A stretch of DNA of 12,967 bases, taken from positions 1-12,967 of the forward strand of contig JAOUPE010000017.1 in the NCBI GenBank assembly GCA_029880025.1, written 5' to 3'. Made by a program: the position numbers and the translations under genes. The notes under the pieces are model-generated. The model was not told the DNA's origin. It saw nothing but the letters and a program-made list of their open reading frames with translations, and ran no database searches. How positions within the stretch are numbered: the first letter of the stretch is position 1; every line of letters begins with the position of its first letter. Shown here piece after piece: positions 1 to 4,665 of the stretch. The stretch is from Caldifarciminota bacterium. Its GTDB lineage: Bacteria; Hydrothermota; Tepidihabitantia; Tepidihabitantales; JAOUPE01.

Positions 1-507
1 TGCTTCAAAAATATCCCAGTAATCAAAAACCGAATCGAGGTAAGGACTTCGAGTTATTCGTTCAACCATATATTCGATTGCACAGCCTTGTTCAAGCTCA
101 GGAAAGGTTATCTTCATAATACGCAGATTGGGAATTAAAAATTTCGAGCCCTGCCAAGCCGGCATCGGGATATCTTCAATATCTTCCTTTTTAACCTTTA
201 TTATCTTTCCATCCGGTTTTATCACCACTGCTTTTTTCAGGACTATGGTATCACGCAGCGTGATATAGCCAAAAGACGCACTGCCGAATTTTTCGGCGCC
301 GGTCGGAGTAAAAATCTTGATAAAGTTATGATAGATAGCTTTACCAGAGGCATTGGGCTTTAAAAATATCTCGGTCGAGTCGTAAACATAAAGCGCATTG
401 CTCTCTGGATAGTCTGCTTGCTTTATCAGCAAACTTGGTCCTTTATAATAAGTTGTGCTGGTGCAAAAAAGAAGTAATACGATTAAAAAGGGTAATAATT
501 TTTTCAT
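1..507 (-). CDS. DUF3857 domain-containing exported protein (3' part outside window)
   Basis: The frame starts at an ATG (505-507) and stays open to the left edge, giving 169 residues; the C-terminal part lies outside. A strong ribosome binding site (AAGGAGG) precedes the start. Residues 1-15 are a short hydrophobic signal (KKLLPFLIVLLLFC), with Cys15 as a possible but imperfect lipid-attachment site because Phe precedes it. Residues 25-169 read like the N-terminal half of DUF3857: YPESNALYVYDSTEIFL, then a VVIKPDGKIIKV strand, then ITFPELEQGCAIEY near residues 136-149. In this family DUF3857 is normally followed by a transglutaminase-like domain, which would lie beyond the window edge. The family is exported in Gram-negatives and its exact role is unknown. 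The gene appears to be transcribed alone from a promoter at 595-622. Family assignment is by recalled motif pattern, not by a search. Confidence 0.78.
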   Translation of the reverse strand, partial: MKKLLPFLIVLLLFCTSTTYYKGPSLLIKQADYPESNALYVYDSTEIFLKPNASGKAIYHNFIKIFTPTGAEKFGSASFGYITLRDTIVLKKAVVIKPDGKIIKVKKEDIEDIPMPAWQGSKFLIPNLRIMKITFPELEQGCAIEYMVERITRSPYLDSVFDYWDIFEA

Positions 508-594
508 TGTTCCTCCTTGTTTTTTATTTTGGCTTGGAATATAAAATGGCGGTATCGCAAACCCTGGATAGGTCTCTTTGATACCATTATTCTC

Positions 595-622
595 AGTATA
601 ACTCAGTATCCAGCTTTGTCAA
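595..622 (-). promoter_or_regulatory. Sigma70-type promoter for the DUF3857 gene
   Basis: On the minus strand, TTGACA (617-622) is followed after 16 bp by TATACT (595-600). Transcription would begin near 588, leaving a leader of about 80 nt. The leader contains an inverted repeat, GGTATC (551-556) with GATACC (580-585), which could fold. Seen directly; promoter function is inferred. Confidence 0.6.
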
Positions 623-646
623 TAATTCGTTAATCTATGAATAATA

Positions 647-1372
647 TTAGTATTCGAATTCGCCAAAAGTTTTAACAATGGCAAGCCCTAATGAAAAACT
701 TGTACCCTTGACTTCTTCCGGGTCTTCCCAAGGTGGTTTAAAGAGAACCGACCCTTCGCAACGAGCCGTCCATTCATCTTTCAAATCAAAACTTATTCCA
801 GATAAAGGACCGATTGTCAGCTTACTGGTTCTAACACCGCCATAAAAATTAAGATGTTTTGACCCGCCGCCGAAAATTAAATTCATTTGCCACCAATTCC
901 AAATTCCAATGACAATTCCCGTCCCAGCAAATCTGTATTTTATAAGTGGCTTATGCTTCCCGGGTAGCTTTAGTCTTCCTATGGCTGCTTCCATATGTTG
1001 CGTGGTTAACAAGATTGGATAAATCCCGGCTGCAATCTTGATTGGCTTCTTACCAATTATCAGTTCAGAACCCAAGGAGACCATAGGATTAGTCAGAGAT
1101 ATTGTCCCGCATAAACCAAGGTCAATATATCTTGAAATATTCTTTCGGTACCAGAAGGGTAAATTATATAAGGTTAGGCTCGAATCCCTGGCTATGTCTT
1201 GGTGACGAGCTACCGAAAAACCCGCCTCAGAAGTTTTGGGTTCCATATCTTCAACTATAATATTCTGATGAAGAGCAAAGGGAAAATCGTGAGCCAATCC
1301 AACCGGCGGTTTAATAAACACGTTAAGAACAATGATTGTGAAACCAAGAACAAATAATTTTTTATACGACAT
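647..1372 (-). CDS. Exported beta-rich paralog 1 of 3 (unknown function)
   Basis: A protein of 241 residues of a family I do not recognise, and the last of three tandem paralogs (then 1448-2170 and 2343-3068). ATG start with AGGAAA a few bases upstream. Residues 1-27 form a signal peptide with a likely signal peptidase I site after VGLA. Unlike its two paralogs, it has no Cys at the signal end: Phe19 occupies the aligned position. The mature part shares YNLPFWYRKN, GSELIIGKKPIK, WNWWQ, FYGGVRTS, IGPL and a closing FGEFEY. Alternating hydrophobic and polar residues and a final Tyr fit a small outer-membrane beta-barrel or other beta-sheet protein; this is inference. The 75-bp gap to paralog 2, with no strong promoter, suggests co-transcription. 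Parts of the DNA are nearly identical to paralog 2 (985-1081). Confidence 0.72.
   Translation of the reverse strand: MSYKKLFVLGFTIIVLNVFIKPPVGLAHDFPFALHQNIIVEDMEPKTSEAGFSVARHQDIARDSSLTLYNLPFWYRKNISRYIDLGLCGTISLTNPMVSLGSELIIGKKPIKIAAGIYPILLTTQHMEAAIGRLKLPGKHKPLIKYRFAGTGIVIGIWNWWQMNLIFGGGSKHLNFYGGVRTSKLTIGPLSGISFDLKDEWTARCEGSVLFKPPWEDPEEVKGTSFSLGLAIVKTFGEFEY
985..1081. repeat. Near-identical segment shared with 1777-1873
   Basis: This 97-bp segment matches 1777-1873 with only two mismatches. Within it 72 bp are identical (1010-1081 with 1802-1873). It encodes the region around GSELIIGKKPIKIAAGIYPIL, while the rest of the two genes is much more diverged. Confidence 0.85.
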
Positions 1373-1447
1373 TTTCCTGATATTCTGATAATAAAATAAT
1401 ATTAACTTTTGAGTTCATTCAATAAAAAAGTGCCGGATAAATTTGTT

Positions 1448-2170
1448 CTATTCTTCAAATTCGTTAAACTTTTTAACCAAAGAAATACCCAATGAAAAAA
1501 TTGTGCCTTTGACTTCCACTTCCTGATTTTCCCAGGGGGGTGCTAAGAGAAGTGCACCTTCCGAGCGAATTGCCCATTCGTCTTTAAAGTTTAAATTTAG
1601 TCCAAACAAAGGACCAATTGCCAAAGGACTGGTCCTGATACCACCGTAGACATTGAAATGTTCTGGTCCAGCCCCGAAAAGTAAATTCGTTTGCCACCAA
1701 TCACATACTCCAATGGCGATTCCAGTCCCAATCCATCTCTTTATAATTACCCTCCTTAGTTTTCGTATTATTATGACTGCTTCCATATCTTGCGTGGTTA
1801 CCAAGATTGGATAAATCCCGGCTGCAATCTTGATTGGCTTCTTACCAATTATCAGTTCAGAACCCAAGGAGACAAAGGGCTCGAACGGAGCTATAATCCC
1901 GCTTACGCCGAAATCAACATACTTCAAGACATTCTTTCGATACCAAAAAGGAAAATTAAACAAGTTTAAAGTCAAATTCGAATTTATTCCTTGGTTCCCG
2001 GCTATAGAAAAACCCGCTTCGGAAGTTTTGGGTTCCATATCCTCTACCATAATATTTTGATTAAATGCAAATGGTAATTCATGCGGCGGTAAAATCGTTT
2101 GTTTATTACAGCTATTAGAAATAACGATTATGAAAATAGAAATTAACCCTACTTTAGAAGATATTTTCAC
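1448..2170 (-). CDS. Exported beta-rich paralog 2 of 3, lipoprotein-like (unknown function)
   Basis: A protein of 240 residues. It begins at GTG (2168-2170), and the strong GAGGAGGTGG site five bases upstream decides this start. The signal segment ends in ISNSC with Cys21, a weak lipobox because Ser stands at -3. The mature part matches its neighbours: LPFAFNQNI, FPFWYRKN, GSELIIGKKPIK, WWQTNLLFGAGPEHF, VYGGIRTS, IGPLFGLN and FSLGISLVKKF. Its ending, FNEFEE, lacks the terminal Tyr of the other two. It is a mosaic: the middle (DNA 1802-1873) is identical to paralog 1, while a later segment (DNA 1623-1701) is identical to paralog 3. It ends in TAG. Function is not recognised; a surface-exposed or outer-membrane-associated sheet protein is the best guess. 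Confidence 0.72.
   Translation of the reverse strand: MKISSKVGLISIFIIVISNSCNKQTILPPHELPFAFNQNIMVEDMEPKTSEAGFSIAGNQGINSNLTLNLFNFPFWYRKNVLKYVDFGVSGIIAPFEPFVSLGSELIIGKKPIKIAAGIYPILVTTQDMEAVIIIRKLRRVIIKRWIGTGIAIGVCDWWQTNLLFGAGPEHFNVYGGIRTSPLAIGPLFGLNLNFKDEWAIRSEGALLLAPPWENQEVEVKGTIFSLGISLVKKFNEFEE
1623..1701. repeat. 79-bp identical segment shared with 2518-2596
   Basis: Every base of 1623-1701 matches 2518-2596, with divergence starting at both ends. It encodes the WWQTNLLFGAGPEHF to IGPL part of paralogs 2 and 3. Paralog 1 does not share it. Confidence 0.88.
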
Positions 2171-2342
2171 TTAAACCACCTCCTCGGTTCGTTTTGGTGA
2201 GTTAGTTAATATTAGCTTAGATATCTTAACACTCAGTTCAATTAGCAATCCCCAATTAATTCTATGATTGGCGGATATTAACCATTGTTTAGTTAAACTC
2301 ATTTTAACAAACACAAATTGTTTTTCTTACCAATCGAAAATT
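2171..2342. other. Intergenic gap between paralogs 3 and 2
   Basis: AT-rich, 172 bp. It holds the strong Shine-Dalgarno for paralog 2 at its left end. I see no convincing promoter, strong hairpin or terminator. Confidence 0.5.
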
Positions 2343-3068
2343 TTAGTATTCAAATTCACCAAAAGTTTTGACAAAAGAAATACCTAATGAAAAGCTTGAA
2401 CCCTTAACTAATACTTCCTGGTCGTGCCAAGGCGGTTTAAAGAGAAACGCACCTTCTGAGCGTAATGCCCATTCGTCCTCTAACCTAAAATTTAGACCAA
2501 ATAAAGGACCAATTGCTAAAGGACTGGTCCTGATACCACCGTAGACATTGAAATGTTCTGGTCCAGCCCCGAAAAGTAAATTCGTTTGCCACCAATTGTA
2601 AATTCCAATGTTTAACCATAAAGCTTTGAATCGTACACTGGTATACCCTCCTGTTCTTATCCACTTATATGCTAAGGTATCCAATAAGTCTATTGAGAAT
2701 GGATAAAATCCGACGGTAAATTTAATCGGTCTTTTGCCAATTATTAATTCCGGACCATAACACATATAAAGAAGTTGGGGAATTATGATACTGCGAAATC
2801 CAACATCTATATAATCTAAAAAATTCTTTCGATACCAAATTGGTAGATTATAGAAGTCTAAACCTGAATCCGAAGCGAGACCTATGTTTCGGGCAAGGGA
2901 AATACCAACCTCCGAAGCTTCTGAGTTCATATTATAAGCCGGAATATTTTGATTAAAGGCGACCGGCACATTCTGACTGGAAAGATACGGTGGTTTAAGT
3001 TTACCACAGCCATTAAAAGGAATTATTAAAATAATGGGGAAAACTAAAATCGACCAAAAGATTTTCAT
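2343..3068 (-). CDS. Exported beta-rich paralog 3 of 3, probable lipoprotein (unknown function)
   Basis: A protein of 241 residues and the first gene of the tandem paralog cluster in transcription order. ATG start (3066-3068) with GGTGG six bases upstream. The signal segment is strongly hydrophobic (FPIILIIPFNGC) and ends at Cys21 with Gly before it, the best lipobox of the three. The mature part carries VAFNQNIP, YNLPIWYRKN, GPELIIGKRPIK, NWWQTNLLFGAGPEHF, YGGIRTS and the closing FGEFEY. The central part (about residues 95-150) is the most divergent of the three, so paralogs differ in patches rather than evenly. A promoter at 3187-3216 lies about 120 bp upstream and probably serves all three genes, although the 172-bp gap to paralog 2 could hold another. 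No enzyme motif is visible. Confidence 0.72.
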   Translation of the reverse strand: MKIFWSILVFPIILIIPFNGCGKLKPPYLSSQNVPVAFNQNIPAYNMNSEASEVGISLARNIGLASDSGLDFYNLPIWYRKNFLDYIDVGFRSIIIPQLLYMCYGPELIIGKRPIKFTVGFYPFSIDLLDTLAYKWIRTGGYTSVRFKALWLNIGIYNWWQTNLLFGAGPEHFNVYGGIRTSPLAIGPLFGLNFRLEDEWALRSEGAFLFKPPWHDQEVLVKGSSFSLGISFVKTFGEFEY

Positions 3069-3089
3069 GAATCCACCAACTCTTGATTT

Positions 3090-3111
3090 CTGTTTATGTA
3101 TTTATAAACAG
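3090..3111. repeat. Perfect 8-bp inverted repeat in the paralog operon leader
   Basis: CTGTTTAT (3090-3097) and ATAAACAG (3104-3111) are separated by six bases. It lies about 22 bp upstream of the paralog 3 start, inside the predicted leader, so it could be an RNA hairpin or an operator. Seen directly; role unknown. Confidence 0.5.
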
Positions 3112-3186
3112 TCAGGTTAATAATCACCGCCACATTAACCATATAGCCCCTAAGTATTAACCATTCGATAATTAAGCCCATCTATT

Positions 3187-3216
3187 AATATATAGTCAAT
3201 TTTATTTTCTTGTCAA
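3187..3216 (-). promoter_or_regulatory. Sigma70-type promoter for the three-paralog cluster
   Basis: On the minus strand, TTGACA (3211-3216) is followed by overlapping -10 candidates: TATATA (3189-3194, spacer 16) and TATATT (3187-3192, spacer 18). The leader to the ATG of paralog 3 would be about 110 nt. Confidence 0.6.
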
Positions 3217-3325
3217 GGAAAACTTTAATTCAAAAGAATTGATATATTTTTCGCAACTAATTATTTTCTATTTAAATACTTCCAATATTTCGTTTACGTT
3301 ATTAATCTCATTGAATTATAATCTT

Positions 3326-3366
3326 AAACAATACCTAAATTCCAATACCCAAATTCGGTATTGTTT
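3326..3366. repeat. Long-stem inverted repeat containing a 14-bp tandem duplication
   Basis: AAACAATACC (3326-3335) pairs with GGTATTGTTT (3357-3366) over 10 bp. Inside are two adjacent 14-bp units (3329-3342 and 3343-3356) differing at one base. The surrounding region 3217-3461 contains no credible gene. On the minus strand the hairpin lies about 100 bp past the HTH fragment and is followed by TTTAAGATTATA, so a weak terminator is possible. Confidence 0.45.
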
Positions 3367-3443
3367 GGAAAATTGGGGTTTTTTGATTTCGAATCAGTCT
3401 CTTAGCTCTTGCTTTTTTGCATTAATTATATTTTCTCACTAAG

Positions 3444-3461
3444 GTTGAAATATATTTCAAC
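3444..3461. repeat. Perfect 18-bp palindrome next to the HTH fragment stop codon
   Basis: GTTGAAATATATTTCAAC reads identically on both strands and abuts the TGA stop of the HTH fragment. It has no unpaired loop and no T-run, so a protein-binding site is more likely than a terminator. Function unknown. Confidence 0.45.
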
Positions 3462-3599
3462 TCAAAATCGCCCCAAATTTTCTTCTAAGTCTTCTTTCGT
3501 CAATCGCTTATCTCTCGATGCCACTTCTCTTTGCGTCAAATTGGCTTTCACTCTTATCCGAAGTAAAATATCTGCCATTTCTTTAGTGAAAATAAACAT
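3462..3599 (-). CDS. Truncated XRE-like helix-turn-helix fragment
   Basis: A reading frame of 45 residues from the ATG at 3597-3599, with GGGG about eight bases upstream. Residues 7-27 (EMADILLRIRVKANLTQREVA) look like helices 1 and 2 of an XRE/Cro-type HTH, where a recognition helix would normally follow. Instead it continues with SRDKRLTKEDLEENLGRF and stops, so the domain is incomplete. The tail is repeated in decayed form upstream at 3648-3687, suggesting that recombination joined the 5' part of one regulator gene to the 3' end of another. A longer version starting at TTG (3644) would translate through the operator palindrome and is unlikely. A 22-bp palindrome over the predicted promoter suggests an autoregulated repressor origin. 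It may be a remnant rather than an active regulator. Confidence 0.45.
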   Translation of the reverse strand: MFIFTKEMADILLRIRVKANLTQREVASRDKRLTKEDLEENLGRF

Positions 3600-3614
3600 A
3601 AAATTACCCCATAT

Positions 3615-3636
3615 AAGTTTAGTTATAACTAAACTT
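3615..3636. promoter_or_regulatory. Perfect 22-bp palindromic operator candidate
   Basis: The arm AAGTTTAGTTA is followed directly by its exact reverse complement. It spans the spacer and -10 element of the promoter predicted for the HTH fragment, the classic place for an autorepressor operator. The palindrome is seen directly; binding is inferred. Confidence 0.6.
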
Positions 3637-3644
3637 TTAGTCAA
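3616..3644 (-). promoter_or_regulatory. Promoter upstream of the HTH fragment
   Basis: On the minus strand, TTGACT (3639-3644) and TAAACT (3616-3621) are separated by exactly 17 bp. The palindrome at 3615-3636 covers the -10. The predicted start near 3609 would leave a very short leader. Confidence 0.45.
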
Positions 3645-3647
3645 GCC

Positions 3648-3700
3648 AAATTTCCTTCTAAATCGTCCTTCGTCAATCGCTTATCGTATTTTCGTCGCTA
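3648..3700 (-). pseudogene. Decayed second copy of the HTH gene 3' end
   Basis: Positions 3648-3687 match 3473-3512 with about four mismatches. On the minus strand it reads DKRLTKDDLEGNLA then TGA, close to the DKRLTKEDLEENLGRF tail of the HTH fragment. Upstream in another frame comes LATKI, which resembles the continuation of an XRE helix after NLTQREV, so a frameshift separates the parts. The copy ends abruptly towards the G-rich array at 3722. Too short to be functional. Confidence 0.4.
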
Positions 3701-3721
3701 GTTGAGGGTATCACCTAGGGG

Positions 3722-3829
3722 GCAGCCTCCTGGGTAGACTCGGGAGTAGCCTCCGGAGCAGACTCGGAGACAGACTGGGGAGCAGACTGGGGGGCAGACC
3801 CCTAAGCAGCCTGGGGGGCAGACTCGGGG
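3722..3829. repeat. Tandem array of nine 12-bp G-rich units
   Basis: Nine consecutive 12-bp units in exact register. Examples are GTAGACTCGGGA (3734), GCAGACTGGGGG (3782), GCAGCCTGGGGG (3806) and GCAGACTCGGGG (3818). The consensus is roughly GCAG-A/C-CT-C/G-GGGG, with units differing at one to several positions. A partial tenth unit runs into GTCACATATC. Runs of four to six G at 3777, 3789, 3813 and 3826 could allow a G-quadruplex on the + strand. The array sits 45 bp past the 3' end of the small gene at 3875-4225, in an AT-rich setting. An isolated unit occurs at 4460-4471. Confidence 0.85.
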
Positions 3830-3874
3830 GCAGTCACATATCAACATCTTAAAATCAAAAGCGCGGTTTTGTGG

Positions 3875-4225
3875 CTAAAATTTTCGGTCAAGCACGCATT
3901 TTTTTATTTTTTCCAGTATCGTTTTATCTAATTTTCGTCCCAGCCATTTTGCCATAACGCTTTCGATTCGCTTGTTTAACTCATCACCCGAATAGCGTCG
4001 GGTTAATCCGTTAATTTCCATGCCAACCGAAAGATAAGGAACGTACATCGTGGTTGAAACACCGATTTTGTCCAGAATCATTTTTATCGTGGTTTCCAGA
4101 GCAACTTGTTGGGTGAAAACTTTACTCATTTTTGCTTCAGTCTCCGGGCTCAATTTTTTCCCTTTGCTTTCATATTTTTTTATCCGCCATTTTTCAAGAC
4201 GGTACTTGGCTTCTCGCACACCCAT
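3875..4225 (-). CDS. Small hypothetical charged helical protein
   Basis: A protein of 116 residues starting at the ATG at 4223-4225. The GGAAGGAGGTGATAAAT stretch directly upstream decides this start; an in-frame GTG at 4232-4234 lies inside that ribosome site and is rejected. The N-terminal 30 residues are strongly basic and helical (REAKYRLEKWRIKKYESKGKK), followed by LSPETEAKMSKVFTQQVALE and a more hydrophobic middle (IKMILDKIGV, YVPYLSVGMEI). The C-terminus is again charged and helical (KLDKTILEKIKKCVLDRKF). There is no signal peptide or membrane segment, so it is probably cytoplasmic. I do not recognise the family. The good ribosome site and the likely promoter at 4281-4307 support a real gene. 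It stands alone between repeat regions and ends in TAG. Confidence 0.65.
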   Translation of the reverse strand: MGVREAKYRLEKWRIKKYESKGKKLSPETEAKMSKVFTQQVALETTIKMILDKIGVSTTMYVPYLSVGMEINGLTRRYSGDELNKRIESVMAKWLGRKLDKTILEKIKKCVLDRKF

Positions 4226-4280
4226 ATTTATCACCTCCTTCCTATTTAAATTTCGTCAGAGTATCAAAGCTCATAAATTG

Positions 4281-4310
4281 AAAATAGCCAAAAAACTATT
4301 GTGTCAATAG
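4281..4310 (-). promoter_or_regulatory. Possible promoter with dyad for the small hypothetical gene
   Basis: TTGACA (4302-4307, minus strand) is followed by TATTTT (4281-4286) with a short 15-bp spacer. A dyad, CTATTG and CAATAG separated by three bases (4296-4310), overlaps the -35 and could be an operator. The short spacer lowers confidence. Confidence 0.35.
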
Positions 4311-4330
4311 CTAATAATGTTATTCATTCG

Positions 4331-4450
4331 CCACTATCCCCTTTACCCTACTTTTCCGGTAACTTCCGCCTCTCTTTTCATTCTTCACTAGCCACTATAC
4401 ACTATCCCCTAGTCACTGCCTTTTAATGCACTATCCACTTGCCACTGTCT
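4331..4450. repeat. Low-complexity CACTATC/CCACT-rich intergenic tract
   Basis: The motifs CCACTATCCCCT, CCACTATACACTATCCCCT, GTCACTGCC, GCACTATCCACTT and GCCACTGTC follow one another with irregular spacing. No open frame of interest. It looks like a degenerate direct-repeat tract adjoining the repeat cluster at 4460-4616. Confidence 0.4.
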
Positions 4451-4459
4451 TTTCGGGGG

Positions 4460-4471
4460 GCAGCCTGGGGG
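4460..4471. repeat. Solitary copy of the 12-bp array unit
   Basis: GCAGCCTGGGGG is identical to the array unit at 3806-3817, again after a G-run, and is followed within a few bases by GTCAC, as at the end of the array. Confidence 0.6.
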
Positions 4472-4536
4472 TCGGTCACTAATGAAATTAAACACTGAAG
4501 AGCACCGAAATACCCGAACATCACTGAGGTGCTTGA

Positions 4537-4616
4537 AGGAGGTGACTTCCTGAGAAACCGGGGCGATTTGCCCCAGTCCTGACCTAAAAGAATAGAGGCT
4601 TGGAAGCCTCTCCGAC
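4537..4616. repeat. Structured dispersed repeat, copy 1
   Basis: An 80-bp block with a close second copy at 10440-10518. Perfect hairpins are GGGGC-GATTT-GCCCC (4560-4574) and GAGGCTT-GG-AAGCCTC (4595-4610). Between them is the single-stranded-looking GACCTAAAAGAAT, identical in both copies. A further inverted repeat, AGCACC (4501-4506) with GGTGCT (4528-4533), lies just to the left. It sits about 50 bp past the stop of the 888-residue gene, in its 3' untranslated region if transcription continues. Spurious short frames cross it. It could be a mobile miniature repeat or a conserved RNA. Confidence 0.75.
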
Positions 4617-4665
4617 CCATAAGACAAGATGTTGGTGACGTTGGGGTTACCCCTGAGTCGCCTTC

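Noticed and set aside
2286..2300. GTTTAGTTAAAC near paralog 2 as a second site for the HTH operator
   Set aside because: It shares only the half-site GTTTAGTT with the palindrome at 3615, is not symmetrical, and could arise by chance in AT-rich DNA.
3239..3705. Plus-strand reading frames in the repeat-rich stretch
   Set aside because: Low-complexity translations of AT-rich DNA, without ribosome sites, opposite better-supported features.
3722..3829. CRISPR array
   Set aside because: The units are 12 bp and directly contiguous with no spacers, and no cas gene is present.
4537..4616. Known riboswitch in the structured repeat
   Set aside because: It lies downstream of stop codons rather than in a leader of a metabolic gene, and I recognise no known aptamer core.
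4409..4627. Two overlapping short minus-strand reading frames (65 and 72 codons)
   Set aside because: They are translations of the structured repeat and the G-rich unit in two frames, with no ribosome site. The sequence is better explained as a hairpin repeat.
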